Shown here piece after piece: positions 37,258 to 46,195 of a stretch of DNA of 64,000 nt; the stretch's first letter is position 1, and each line of letters begins with the position of its first letter. The stretch lies in contig NZ_JAAQWN010000001.1 in the NCBI RefSeq assembly GCF_012985465.1, positions 868,001 through 932,000 of the forward strand, in the 5' to 3' direction. This DNA is from Pseudomonas sp. WS 5079. GTDB lineage: Bacteria; Pseudomonadota; Gammaproteobacteria; Pseudomonadales; Pseudomonadaceae. The translations under genes and the position numbers were made by a program. The notes beneath the pieces are model-generated. The model worked only from the letters and a program-made list of their open reading frames with translations. It had not been told where the DNA came from and did no database searches.

Positions 37258-37690
37258 ACGTTCGCGACCTGCCCTAGGCACGGATCTATTGCGCAATAGA
37301 TTCGTCGCCCTCTATCCGCCCCGCCGTCGCCCCGTGGCTGGGATGCAACGGCCCAGAACACGCTTGAACATGCACAGGCGTCGGTGAGGAATGGGCGTGC
37401 AGTGCAACTGCGCTCAAGCAACCAATAACCCTACAACCGCCACCCAAACACAAAGTTTATAAATACTTAAAATCTGCAAGTTACGCCGATCTATTTGTAG
37501 GAATAGGCCTACTTACCTTTCCCACTTCATATTTAACATTCAAATTATCTTTTAACTTAATTACCAATGGAATTGTTACAAACATATACCCAGGCATTGA
37601 TAGCGCTCCCTATCAGCCCTATATTTCCCCCGCCCCAATATAGACAACAACAAAAAAACAACTTATCAAATTCCCTCCCGGAGTTATTTA
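37258..37690. other. AT-rich intergenic region
   Basis: No gene is seen. The first 50 bases hold a palindrome listed separately. From about 37440 to 37690 the sequence turns markedly AT-rich, in contrast with the flanking core genes, and includes several TATATT/TTAACAT-like promoter candidates that cannot be ranked. It leads into the exported protein at 37691, which has GGAG upstream of its ATG. Confidence 0.5.
37280..37305. repeat. Perfect palindrome without loop
   Basis: ATCTATTGCGCAATAGAT (37284-37301) is an uninterrupted 18-base palindrome, and pairing extends to ACGG/TCGT on either side with one G-T. It starts 23 bases after the small gene's stop. No T run follows, so it resembles a protein-binding site or a weak terminator. 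Confidence 0.5.
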
Positions 37691-38185
37691 ATGCGTAAAT
37701 ACAATGCTATTTTTGCAGGCCTGTTTCTCGCTGGACTGCTTACCCCGCTCACCAGCCAGGCACAATGGGCAACGTCCGATATTCGCGCACTGGCCGCCTC
37801 GCCTCAGTGGCTGACCACCAAGGTCTACATCGAGGGCGCACCGCACGTAGACGTCAAGGACAAGTACCCGGGGGTGGTTGGCATCTCCATGTGGGACCCG
37901 GAGCGCAATCGTTATGAGTTCTTCTACGCCGACACGGGGCTGTCAAAGTATGAGCATGGCGGCGGCGGTTACTTCCTGGTCACGGGCGACAAGAAAAACC
38001 ACATCCTGGTGCCCGACAAAGGCCCGATCAGAAGCGTAGTGCGCCGGCTGGAAGTCTTGAACAACCAGGAGTTCACCTACTCTCGGGAAGTCCCGCGCGA
38101 CATGCTCGAAACTAATGAAACCGTGCGCATCTATGTTGTTCACGCACCTTACAAAGGGCCGATCAAAACGTCCACCTCCCACTAA
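37691..38185 (+). CDS. Exported protein, resembles DUF4822
   Basis: The 164-residue protein has a clear signal peptide (IFAGLFLAGLLTPLTSQAQ). The mature part, with GVVGISMWDPERNRYEFFYADTG, YFLVTGDKKNHILVPD, FTYSREVPRDM and VVHAPYKGP, resembles DUF4822 proteins, whose function is unknown. That assignment comes from memory of the family pattern. It is followed after 54 bases by another exported protein on the same strand, so the two may form a small operon in an AT-rich stretch. Confidence 0.75.
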   Translation: MRKYNAIFAGLFLAGLLTPLTSQAQWATSDIRALAASPQWLTTKVYIEGAPHVDVKDKYPGVVGISMWDPERNRYEFFYADTGLSKYEHGGGGYFLVTGDKKNHILVPDKGPIRSVVRRLEVLNNQEFTYSREVPRDMLETNETVRIYVVHAPYKGPIKTSTSH

Positions 38186-38239
38186 CTTCATATTAATACC
38201 CCACGCAATATCCATAAAACCAACAAAAAGACACTACCT

Positions 38240-38659
38240 ATGAAAACCCAACTCAAGTCCTTACTGATATCTACCGTTTGGTTATCCGCCCTTATTTCGA
38301 GCGGTGCCAATGCACAACCGATAGCCAAAGAACCTGTTGCCACTCCCGACAACGCAGTCATGCTGACGGTATTTCTAAAACATGACCAATCACGCCCACT
38401 AAGCGAACTAAGGGCACAACTGGCCAAACAGGAGTTCTATAAGGTATTTCCACCGGCGGGCGTAGAAGTCGTCAGTTGGAACATCACCATGGGTATCGGA
38501 CAGGTCATTGTCCTACGCCTGCCCGCCTCTCGCCTGTCAGCGGTCAACCTGGCATTGGAAAACACCGCCTGGGGGACCTACAGGACCGAGTTCTTCCCGA
38601 CCTATGATTTCAAGGAAATCGCCCAGGCCGAACAAAACAAGGTACGCCAGGCCCAGTAA
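38240..38659 (+). CDS. Small exported protein of unknown function
   Basis: The 139-residue protein has a signal peptide (LLISTVWLSALISSGANAQ). The mature region (MLTVFLKHDQSRPLSELRAQL, VSWNITMGIGQVIVLRLP, GTYRTEFFPTYDFKEIAQ) looks like a compact alpha/beta domain resembling dimeric alpha-beta-barrel folds, but I do not recognise the family. The ribosome-binding site is poor. A strong hairpin follows the stop. Confidence 0.7.
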   Translation: MKTQLKSLLISTVWLSALISSGANAQPIAKEPVATPDNAVMLTVFLKHDQSRPLSELRAQLAKQEFYKVFPPAGVEVVSWNITMGIGQVIVLRLPASRLSAVNLALENTAWGTYRTEFFPTYDFKEIAQAEQNKVRQAQ

Positions 38660-38669
38660 CACCCCACTC

Positions 38670-38706
38670 GATGCCAGCGTCTTCAGCCTATGCAGACGCT
38701 GGCATC
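38670..38706 (+). terminator. Strong hairpin after the small exported protein
   Basis: A perfect 13-bp stem (GATGCCAGCGTCT / AGACGCTGGCATC) with an 11-base loop starts 11 bases after the stop codon. There is no T run, so it may act as a stabiliser or a weak terminator. Confidence 0.5.
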
Positions 38707-38814
38707 CCCGCGCCAAAGCCTTGCATCCAGGGAAGATCTTTCACCCGCAAGCATTTCGCACTGCAAAAAATGCCGCATAATCCAGGACTCAAACCCCACA
38801 ACAAGAGCCGCCCC

Positions 38815-39768
38815 ATGCCCGCCACTGTTCTGGTCCTGGTTGAAACCATCAATGACTACCTGCCCATCATCGAGAGCAATGGCTTTCATGTGATCCTGGC
38901 CCCGACACCGGCCGAACGCAGCCAGGCCATCAAGAGCCATGGCGCACAGATCCAGGCCGTGCTGACCCGTGGCCCGCTGGGCTTGCATGCCGATGAGATC
39001 GCCGCCCTGCCCTTGCTGCAAATCATCTGCGTGATCGGCGCGGGCTATGAGCAGGTGGACCTGCAGGCCGCCAGCAATCGCGGGATCGTGGTGACCAACG
39101 GTGCCGGCGTGAATGCACCGTCGGTGGCGGACCACGCCATGGCGCTGCTGCTGTCGATGGTGCGCGATATTCCCCGGGCCGATGCCGCAGTACGCCGCAG
39201 CGAATGGCCCAAGGTCATGCGCCCGTCCCTCGCCGGCAAGCAGTTGGGCATCCTCGGCCTGGGCGCGGTGGGCCTGGCGATTGCCCGGCGCGCGGCCCTG
39301 GGGTTTGACATGCAGGTCAGCTACCACAGCCGCCAGCCCCGCAACGATGTGGACTACACCTACTGCGCCACGCCAGTGGAACTGGCCCGCAACTCCGACT
39401 TCCTGGTCATCGCCACCCCCGGCGGCCCTGGCACCCGCCACCTGATCGACCGCCAGGCCCTGGATGCCCTGGGCCCCAACGGTTTTGTGGTGAACATCGC
39501 GCGGGGCAGCGTGATCGTCACTGCCGACCTGATCAGCGCCCTTGAACAACGGCGCATCGGCGGGGCAGCGCTGGACGTGTTCGATGATGAACCCAACGTG
39601 CCCGACGCCCTCAAGCGGCTCAGCAACACCGTACTCACCCCGCATGTGGCCGGGCTGTCGCCTGAAGCGGCCCACGACACCGTGCAACGGGTGGCAGACA
39701 ACCTGCTCGAATACTTCGCCGGGCGCCCGGTCCTTACACCGGTCGCCTTGCCTGCGCCCGAAAAGTGA
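38815..39768 (+). CDS. D-2-hydroxyacid dehydrogenase (NAD(P)-dependent)
   Basis: The 317-residue enzyme has the split catalytic domain and a Rossmann domain with GLGAVG at residues 148-153. The catalytic triad is Arg230 (NIARGSVI), Glu259 (DVFDDEP) and His277 (LTPHVAG). Family members reduce glyoxylate, hydroxypyruvate or other 2-oxoacids; this one resembles the GhrB/hydroxypyruvate reductase branch, but the substrate cannot be fixed. I chose the ATG at 38815 (MPATVLVLVE); an earlier in-frame ATG at 38770 would add 15 residues unlike the family. Confidence 0.88.
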   Translation: MPATVLVLVETINDYLPIIESNGFHVILAPTPAERSQAIKSHGAQIQAVLTRGPLGLHADEIAALPLLQIICVIGAGYEQVDLQAASNRGIVVTNGAGVNAPSVADHAMALLLSMVRDIPRADAAVRRSEWPKVMRPSLAGKQLGILGLGAVGLAIARRAALGFDMQVSYHSRQPRNDVDYTYCATPVELARNSDFLVIATPGGPGTRHLIDRQALDALGPNGFVVNIARGSVIVTADLISALEQRRIGGAALDVFDDEPNVPDALKRLSNTVLTPHVAGLSPEAAHDTVQRVADNLLEYFAGRPVLTPVALPAPEK

Positions 39769-39897
39769 CCGATCAGGCACGCTGATTGCCGTCCAACACG
39801 CTAGCCTATTAAGCCGTCGCCGCCTTGTGGCGGGTCGGCTGTGCGCATTAGATTAGCCAATAGTCCAAGGCCTCAAGAATAAGCAGAAGGGATAAGC

Positions 39898-40965
39898 ATG
39901 GCGCTCAATGACCAATCCACCCAGATTCGCCCCGGCGAAGAACTGGATGCCAGCCTCATCGACCCCTACCTCAAGGCCCATATCCCGGGCCTGAGTGGCA
40001 GCGCCAGAATCAGCCAGTTTCCGGGCGGCGCCTCCAACCTGACCTATCTGCTGGAATACCCCGAACAGGAATTCGTGCTGCGGCGCCCGCCCTTCGGGCA
40101 CAAGGCCAAGTCAGCCCACGACATGGGCCGAGAGTTCCGCATTCTCAACCAGCTCAAGGATGGCTTCCCCTACTGCCCCAAGGCCTACGTGCACTGCACC
40201 GACGAATCGGTGATCGGCGCCGAATTCTATGTAATGGAGCGGGTCAAGGGCATCATCCTGCGCTCGGACCTGCCGCCGGAGCTGGGCCTGGACGCAGAAC
40301 GCACCGAAGCCCTGTGCAAGAGCTTTATCGACAAGTTCGTCGAACTGCACCAGGTGGACTACCACGCCTGCGGCCTGGCCGACCTGGGCAAGCCCGAAGG
40401 TTACGTGGCACGCCAGATCAGCGGCTGGAGCGATCGCTACGAGAAAGCCCTGACCCCCGACGCCCCGAAATGGGAAGCCGTGCGCGCCTGGCTCAACGAC
40501 AAGATGCCCGCCGACCACCCCACCTCAAGCATCGTGCACAACGACTATCGCTTCGACAATGTGATCCTCGACCCCGACAACCCGATGCAAATCATCGGCG
40601 TGCTGGATTGGGAACTGACCACCCTGGGCGACCCGCTGATGGACCTGGGCAACAGCCTCGCCTACTGGATCGAAGCCGCTGACCCCGCGCCCGTGCAACT
40701 GATGCGCCGCCAACCGAGCAACGCTCCCGGTATGCTCACCCGCCGCCAGTTTGTCGACTACTACGCCGAGCGCTCAGGCATCCAGATCGACAATTTCGAC
40801 TTCTACTACACCTACGGCCTGTTCCGCCTGGCCGGCATCGTGCAGCAGATCTACTACCGCTTCTTCCATGGCCAGACCCAGGACAAACGCTTCGCGCAGT
40901 TCATTCACATGAACAAGCTGCTGGAGCAGATGAGCCTGAACGTCATCCACAAATCCACGCTCTGA
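39898..40965 (+). CDS. Phosphotransferase family protein (APH/ACAD10-like)
   Basis: The 355-residue protein has the aminoglycoside-phosphotransferase/choline-kinase fold: SQFPGGASNLTYLLEY (nucleotide loop), FVLRRPPFGHKAKSAHDMGREF, the catalytic HNDYRFDNVI loop and the metal-binding VLDWELTTLGDPLMDLG. Relatives fused to or next to acyl-CoA dehydrogenases phosphorylate 4-hydroxyacyl-CoAs for their breakdown. It is not a resistance gene by context. The SDR gene starts 17 bases downstream, so they form an operon. Confidence 0.87.
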   Translation: MALNDQSTQIRPGEELDASLIDPYLKAHIPGLSGSARISQFPGGASNLTYLLEYPEQEFVLRRPPFGHKAKSAHDMGREFRILNQLKDGFPYCPKAYVHCTDESVIGAEFYVMERVKGIILRSDLPPELGLDAERTEALCKSFIDKFVELHQVDYHACGLADLGKPEGYVARQISGWSDRYEKALTPDAPKWEAVRAWLNDKMPADHPTSSIVHNDYRFDNVILDPDNPMQIIGVLDWELTTLGDPLMDLGNSLAYWIEAADPAPVQLMRRQPSNAPGMLTRRQFVDYYAERSGIQIDNFDFYYTYGLFRLAGIVQQIYYRFFHGQTQDKRFAQFIHMNKLLEQMSLNVIHKSTL

Positions 40966-40982
40966 CCCGACAAGGAACCACC

Positions 40983-41750
40983 ATGTCCAAGACCAACCTG
41001 TTCGACCTCGACGGCAAGATCGCTTTTGTCTCCGGCGCCAGCCGTGGCATCGGTGAAGCCATTGCCAAGCTGCTGGCCCAGCAAGGCGCCCACGTGATTG
41101 TCTCGAGCCGCAAGATCGACGGCTGCCAGCATGTGGCCGATGCGATCATCGCCGCCGGCGGCAAGGCCACGGCCATCGCCTGCCATATCGGCGAGATGGA
41201 GCAGATCAGCGAGGTGTTTGCCGGCATTCGCCAGCAGTTCGGGCGCCTGGACATCCTGGTCAACAACGCCGCGACCAACCCGCAGTTCTGCAACGTGCTG
41301 GACACGGACCTCGGCGCGTTCCAGAAAACCGTCGACGTGAACATCCGTGGCTACTTCTTCATGTCGGTGGAAGCCGGCAAGCTGATGCGCGAGAACGGCG
41401 GCGGCAGCATCATCAACGTGGCCTCGATCAACGGCATCTCCCCAGGGCACTTCCAGGGCATCTACTCGGTGACCAAGGCCGCCGTGATCAATATGACCAA
41501 GGTGTTTGCCAAGGAATGCGCGCCGTTCGGCATCCGCTGCAACGCCCTGCTGCCAGGCCTGACCGATACCAAGTTCGCCTCGGCGCTGGTGAAAAACGAA
41601 TCGATCCTGAACATGGCCCTGGCCCAGATCCCCCTAAAGCGCGTAGCCGACCCCAGCGAAATGGCCGGCGCGGTGCTGTACCTGGCCAGCGATGCGTCAA
41701 CCTACACCACCGGCGTTTCGCTGAATGTGGACGGTGGCTTCCTCTCCTGA
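40983..41750 (+). CDS. Short-chain dehydrogenase/reductase
   Basis: The 255-residue classical SDR has the cofactor motif SGASRGIG at residues 17-24, the NNAATNP turn near 94, and the catalytic Ser148, Tyr161 and Lys165 (YSVTK). It ends VDGGFLS as is usual. Paired with the phosphotransferase it may oxidise a hydroxyacyl intermediate; this is inferred from the operon only. A REP pair follows the gene. Confidence 0.9.
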   Translation: MSKTNLFDLDGKIAFVSGASRGIGEAIAKLLAQQGAHVIVSSRKIDGCQHVADAIIAAGGKATAIACHIGEMEQISEVFAGIRQQFGRLDILVNNAATNPQFCNVLDTDLGAFQKTVDVNIRGYFFMSVEAGKLMRENGGGSIINVASINGISPGHFQGIYSVTKAAVINMTKVFAKECAPFGIRCNALLPGLTDTKFASALVKNESILNMALAQIPLKRVADPSEMAGAVLYLASDASTYTTGVSLNVDGGFLS

Positions 41751-41760
41751 GCCACGCTTG

Positions 41761-41850
41761 TGTGGGAGCGGGCTTGCTCGCGAAAGCAGTGGGTCAGTCA
41801 ACATCAATGTTTGCTGGGCCGACGTCTTCGCGAGCAAGCCCGCTCCCACA
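41761..41850. repeat. REPIN
   Basis: Inverted REP arms (TGTGGGAGCGGGCTTGCTCG and complement) lie between the SDR gene and the MocR gene. Confidence 0.9.
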
Positions 41851-41915
41851 TTTTTGATCGGCGTGGCCGGTACATACGAGTAACCTTGGCAGGATTGACC
41901 GCCTCGGAATGAAAC

Positions 41916-43349
41916 ATGGAACTGCACGTCGTCATCCAGGGCCGCAAGGACCTGGCCGAACAGCTTTACCAGCAACTGCGCGACGCCATTGAGTCAGGAC
42001 GCCTGGCCGCTGGCGCGCAGTTGCCCCCCAGCCGCTTGCTGGCCGAGCAGTTGGGGATCTCGCGCAAGACCGTGTCCGACACCTACACCACCCTGACCTA
42101 CGAAGGCCTGCTGATCGGCAAGATCGGCCGTGGCACCTTCGTCAGCGCCCATGCGCTGCGGCCGAAGGGCCTGCAAAGTGCGGCCGACCTGGCCTGCGCC
42201 GCCAACCTCGCCAAGTGGCAAGCCCTGCCCTCGCCCATGCGCCACCCGACGCGCGAGAGCACGTTGCGCTGCGAGTTCATCGGCGGTGCCACCACCCGCA
42301 GCCTGTTCCCCCAGGACGAATGGCGGCGCTGCACCCAGGACGCCTTGCGGCGCATCGCCCAGAACAGTGGTTTCTACGGCCAGCCCGAGGGCTTGCCGGC
42401 CTTGCGCAATGCGATTGCCGGGCACATCGCGTTTTCCCGAGGGGTCAACTGCCGGGATGACGACATTGTGGTGTGCAACGGTGCCCAGCAGGCACTGGAC
42501 CTGATCGCCCGCGTGGTCCTCGAACCGGGCAGCATTGTCGCCATGGAAGACCCCGGCTACACCCCGGCGCGCCTGCTGTTCGAAGCCATGGGTGCCACCG
42601 TGGCCGGCGTGCCGCTGGACGCGCAGGGGATCCAGGTCGAGTTGATTCCCGAGGGCACCCGGCTGATCTACGTCACCCCGTCCCACCAGTTTCCATTGGG
42701 CATCCCCATGAGCCAGCCACGCCGCGAAGCGCTGCTGGCGCGGGCGCTGGCCCTGGGCGCGATTGTCATCGAGGACGACTACGACAGTGAGTTCCGCTAC
42801 GAAGGCCGCCCCACCGACGCCCTGCAGAGTATGGATACACGGGGCATCGTCGCCTACGTCGGGACCTTCTCCAAAACCCTGCTGCCGGAGCTGCGCCTGG
42901 GCTATACGGTGCTGCCCCCGGCCATTCGCGGCGCGGTGCTCAAGGCCAAGCAACTGAGCGACCAGCACAGCTCGACCCTGCCGCAATGGGCCCTGGCCAA
43001 GTTCATCAGCGAAGGCTACCTGCTCAAGCACATCCGGCGTTGTCACACCGTCTACAGTAGCCGCCGCGAACGCATTCTCAGCCGCCTGGCCGGCGACCTG
43101 TCACCCTGGTTCGAGGCCGTGCCCAGCGTGGCCGGCTTCCACCTGGCGGCACTGTGCAAAGTGCCGATCAACATCCCCCTGCTGATCGAACTGGCGCGGC
43201 AGGTGGAAGTCGGGCTGTATCCGCTGGATGTGTTTTTCCATCAGGCGCCGGTGCGTAGCGGCCTGATCATCGGTTTTGGCGCCATCGAGACCCTGGACAT
43301 CGACCCGTCCCTGGACAAGGTGCGCGATATCCTGCAGCAGATTGGCTGA
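41916..43349 (+). CDS. MocR/PdxR-type regulator (GntR helix-turn-helix fused to aminotransferase fold)
   Basis: The 477-residue protein has an N-terminal GntR winged helix (LAEQLYQQLRDAIESGRL, LLAEQLGISRKTVSDTYTTL) and a class I aminotransferase-like domain from about residue 105. The PLP-binding lysine lies in TFSKTLLPELRLGY, and IVIEDDYDSEFRYEGRP carries the ring-binding Asp. Such proteins sense PLP or an amino-acid adduct and control vitamin B6, taurine or GABA genes. The nearest downstream gene encodes a cupin; the real target is unknown. Confidence 0.92.
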   Translation: MELHVVIQGRKDLAEQLYQQLRDAIESGRLAAGAQLPPSRLLAEQLGISRKTVSDTYTTLTYEGLLIGKIGRGTFVSAHALRPKGLQSAADLACAANLAKWQALPSPMRHPTRESTLRCEFIGGATTRSLFPQDEWRRCTQDALRRIAQNSGFYGQPEGLPALRNAIAGHIAFSRGVNCRDDDIVVCNGAQQALDLIARVVLEPGSIVAMEDPGYTPARLLFEAMGATVAGVPLDAQGIQVELIPEGTRLIYVTPSHQFPLGIPMSQPRREALLARALALGAIVIEDDYDSEFRYEGRPTDALQSMDTRGIVAYVGTFSKTLLPELRLGYTVLPPAIRGAVLKAKQLSDQHSSTLPQWALAKFISEGYLLKHIRRCHTVYSSRRERILSRLAGDLSPWFEAVPSVAGFHLAALCKVPINIPLLIELARQVEVGLYPLDVFFHQAPVRSGLIIGFGAIETLDIDPSLDKVRDILQQIG

Positions 43350-43433
43350 GGGGTTTTCCAGCAGATTGGTTATAGGTACGCCGCGCGCCCGGGCGTAGGG
43401 TGAGGGGATCTGAAACGATGGGAACCCCGCACC

Positions 43434-43841
43434 ATGAAAACACTGCTCGGCACCACCCTTCTGCTGGCTTCGCTTAGCGCCTTTGCCCACGAGCCGGTGT
43501 ACAACCAGGAATCGATCAAGGTCCTGCAAGAGCACGCCTTGAGCAACGTACCCGGCAAGAAAACCCTCATGCTCACCGTGGATTACGCGCCGGGCCAGGC
43601 CACCGTGCCCCATAGCCATACTGGCACGGCAGTGGCCTACGTACTTGAGGGGCAAATCACCTCGCGCGTCAATGATGAACAGGCCATTACCTACAAGGCC
43701 GGGCAATCGTTCTACGAACCCGCCGGTTCGCGCCACTTCGAATCAAGCAATGCCAGCCAGACCCAGCCGGCCAGGCTGCTGGTGGTGATGGTGCTGGATG
43801 ACAAGGCCGAGGTGCTGACGCCCCTGCCACCGCAAAACTGA
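43434..43841 (+). CDS. Exported cupin-domain protein
   Basis: The 135-residue protein has a signal peptide (LLGTTLLLASLSAFA) and one cupin barrel with metal-ligand motif 1 (VPHSHTGTAVAYVLEG) and motif 2 (YEPAGSRHFESSNAS). It is probably a periplasmic metal-binding protein with unknown substrate. The MocR gene ends 84 bases upstream on the same strand, a possible regulator. Confidence 0.85.
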   Translation: MKTLLGTTLLLASLSAFAHEPVYNQESIKVLQEHALSNVPGKKTLMLTVDYAPGQATVPHSHTGTAVAYVLEGQITSRVNDEQAITYKAGQSFYEPAGSRHFESSNASQTQPARLLVVMVLDDKAEVLTPLPPQN

Positions 43842-43843
43842 AC

Positions 43844-43868
43844 GGTAGGAGACTTGCCAGCTCCTACC
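43844..43868. terminator. Hairpin between the convergent cupin and tag genes
   Basis: GGTAGGAG (43844-43851) pairs with CTCCTACC (43861-43868) across 9 bases in the 29-base gap. Without a T run on either strand it is at best a weak bidirectional terminator or a REP relic. Confidence 0.45.
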
Positions 43869-43870
43869 AT

Positions 43871-44500
43871 TCAGGGACGCTTGAACTGACGCCGCAGGTC
43901 TTCGATCGGTTGCCGACAGGCGCAGCCCTCCAAGTGATCGTTGACCATGCCCATTGCCTGCATAAACGCATACATCGTCGTCGGCCCGACGAACGTCCAG
44001 CCGCGTTTCTTCAAGGCCTTGGACAAACGTACCGAAGCCGGCGACGTCGGGTTGCCCGTCCAATAGGCCATGTCCACCACCGTCGGGCGCTCGGCCGCCG
44101 TCGGTTCAAACGCCCACAGCCACGCCGCCAGCGAGCCGTGCTCATCCACCAGCTCGCACGCCCGGCGCGCATTGTTGATGGTCGAGACGATCTTTGCGCG
44201 ATTGCGCACGATGCAAGGATCAGCCATCAGGCGCTGGACATCCTCCTCGGTGTACTGCACCACCCGGCGAAAATCAAAACCGGCGAAGGCCCGCCGAAAA
44301 TGCTCGCGCTTGCGCAGGATGGTGATCCACGCCAGGCCGGCCTGGAAGCCTTCCAGGCAGATCTTCTCGTACAGCGCCCTATCCTCGGCCACCGGCACCC
44401 CCCATTCATGATCGTGGTATTCGGGGTATTCGGCGGCGGCCGTACGCCATGTACAGCGGGTCAGTCCCGCTTCATCGGTTGTCAGTCCCGGCTTATCCAT
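43871..44500 (-). CDS. tag: DNA-3-methyladenine glycosylase I
   Basis: The 209-residue protein has the Tag family features: CTWRTAAAEYPEYHDHEWGVP near the N-terminus (zinc Cys and His, substrate Tyr), LEGFQAGLAWITIL, FVGPTTMYAFMQAMGMVNDH and the C-terminal zinc ligands in HLEGCAC. It removes 3-methyladenine from DNA in base excision repair. It starts with ATG at 44500 and is divergent from the DctA-like carrier. Confidence 0.95.
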   Translation of the reverse strand: MDKPGLTTDEAGLTRCTWRTAAAEYPEYHDHEWGVPVAEDRALYEKICLEGFQAGLAWITILRKREHFRRAFAGFDFRRVVQYTEEDVQRLMADPCIVRNRAKIVSTINNARRACELVDEHGSLAAWLWAFEPTAAERPTVVDMAYWTGNPTSPASVRLSKALKKRGWTFVGPTTMYAFMQAMGMVNDHLEGCACRQPIEDLRRQFKRP

Positions 44501-44583
44501 ACATCACCTCAGCGGCCAAGCCCGGGATGATAAGCGAAAAATTTTCCAGGCCGCCAACCGCTCAAGCATCACGGTTACCGAGC

Positions 44584-44682
44584 AACTGGTAAGACCGGAG
44601 TACACAAACACCCCGTCATCCCCTTGTAGTTTGCAAAAAACCGAGCGTAGACTGGCCGCGCACTGGACTTACCGGTAAGACC
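44584..44682 (+). promoter_or_regulatory. Paired GntR/FadR-type operator motifs ahead of the DctA-like gene
   Basis: AACTGGTAAGACCGGAGT (44584-44601) resembles PdhR/LldR/FadR operators (GGT-N3-ACC core). The same GGTAAGACC core recurs at 44674-44682, where it overlaps the palindrome CTTACCGGTAAG (44668-44679). The cores are 86 bases apart and bracket a TAGACT -10-like hexamer at 44648-44653. Confidence 0.65.
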
Positions 44683-44732
44683 ACAAAAATTAAGCCCTGG
44701 ACCCACCAGGGCACCGAATAGAGATCCCTCCC

Positions 44733-46043
44733 ATGCTCAGATGGTGCTCGCGTTCGATTTTCCTGCAAGTCGTCATAGGCCTGATGCTCGGCATCGCGTG
44801 CGGCTTGGTCCTTCCCGAATTCTCCTCACAACTCAAACCCCTGGGTGACGGCTTTATCAAGCTGATCAAGATGCTGATCGGCCTGATCGTGTTCTGCGTG
44901 GTGGTCAGCGGTATTTCCGGCGCGGGCGACCTGAAAAAAGTCGGGCGCATCGGCCTCAAGTCGGTGATCTATTTTGAGATCCTCACCACCATCGCCCTGG
45001 TGCTCGGCCTGGTCCTGGCCTTCAGCACGGGGATTGGCAGCGGCGCCAATATCCACCTTGAACAGCTGTCTTCCGCAGGCCTCAATGAATTGGCGGATCG
45101 CGGCCAGCATATCAAGGGCACCAGCCAGTTCTTGATGGACCTGATCCCCAACTCCGTGATCGGGGCCTTCGCCGACAACAACGTGTTGCAGGTGCTGTTG
45201 TTCTCGGTGCTGTTTGGCAGTGCGCTGAACCTGGTGGGCGAAGCGGCTTCGGGCATCTCACGGCTGATCAACGAACTGAGCCATGTGATCTTCCGGATCA
45301 TGGGCATGATCGTGCGCCTGGCGCCCATCGGGGTTTTCGGCGCCATCGCCTTTACCACCAGCACCTATGGCCTGGATTCGCTGCAGCACCTGGGCAGCCT
45401 GGTGGGCCTGTTCTACCTGACCTGCATGGCCTTTGTCGCGCTGATCCTGGGCGCGGTGATGCGTCTGTCGGGCCTGCGTATGCTGCCGCTGCTCAAATAC
45501 CTTCGCGAAGAGTTGCTGATCGTGATGGGCACCGCGTCGTCCGACGCGGTGTTGCCACAGATCATGCGTAAACTGGAACACCTGGGCATTGGCAGTTCCA
45601 CCGTCGGCCTGGTGATCCCCACTGGTTACTCGTTCAACCTCGATGGTTTCTCGATCTACCTGACCCTGGCCATTGTGTTTATCGCCAATGCCACCGGGAC
45701 ACCGTTGTCGATGACCGACCTGCTGACCATCCTGCTGGTGTCGCTGATCACCTCCAAGGGCGCCCACGGCATACCGGGCTCGGCCCTGGTGATTCTGGCG
45801 GCCACCCTGACGGCTATTCCTGCCATCCCGGTGGTGGGCCTGGTGCTGGTGTTGGCGGTGGATTGGTTCATGGGGATTGGTCGTGCGCTGACCAACCTGA
45901 TCGGCAACTGCGTCGCGACCGTGGCCATTGCCCGCTGGGAAAAGGACATTGATCTGCAACGGGCCAACAAGGTACTGGAGGGGCAGCAAGGGTATGCGTT
46001 CCAGGCCAAGAAGCCGGTACTGCCGGCGCACCAGGAGTTCTAG
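44733..46043 (+). CDS. dctA: DctA-like dicarboxylate:cation symporter (DAACS family)
   Basis: The 436-residue protein has the glutamate/dicarboxylate carrier fold with KPLGDGFIKLIKMLIGLIVF, the first hairpin motif TASSDAVLPQIMRKLE, GYSFNLDGFSIYLTLA and the C-terminal RALTNLIGNCVATVAIA. Differences from classic DctA include TSKGAHGIPGSALVIL in place of the SSKGAAGVTGSGFIVL segment, so the substrate may differ from succinate/fumarate/malate. Two GntR/FCD genes follow on the same strand after a REP pair, and matching GntR-like motifs lie in the leader. Confidence 0.85.
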   Translation: MLRWCSRSIFLQVVIGLMLGIACGLVLPEFSSQLKPLGDGFIKLIKMLIGLIVFCVVVSGISGAGDLKKVGRIGLKSVIYFEILTTIALVLGLVLAFSTGIGSGANIHLEQLSSAGLNELADRGQHIKGTSQFLMDLIPNSVIGAFADNNVLQVLLFSVLFGSALNLVGEAASGISRLINELSHVIFRIMGMIVRLAPIGVFGAIAFTTSTYGLDSLQHLGSLVGLFYLTCMAFVALILGAVMRLSGLRMLPLLKYLREELLIVMGTASSDAVLPQIMRKLEHLGIGSSTVGLVIPTGYSFNLDGFSIYLTLAIVFIANATGTPLSMTDLLTILLVSLITSKGAHGIPGSALVILAATLTAIPAIPVVGLVLVLAVDWFMGIGRALTNLIGNCVATVAIARWEKDIDLQRANKVLEGQQGYAFQAKKPVLPAHQEF

Positions 46044-46054
46044 CGCAGATCGAA

Positions 46055-46143
46055 TGTGGGAGCGGGCTTGCTCGCGATAGCGGTGTGTCAGCCCCTACAT
46101 GTGCTGACTGATCCACTGCTATCGCGAGCAAGCCCGCTCCCAC
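46055..46143. repeat. REPIN
   Basis: Inverted REP arms (TGTGGGAGCGGGCTTGCTCG and complement) lie between the dctA-like gene and the first GntR gene. Confidence 0.9.
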
Positions 46144-46195
46144 CGTTAATCGTCGCCATTTTTACCGTTTGTGTTTGCAACATAAGGAGCCCGGC

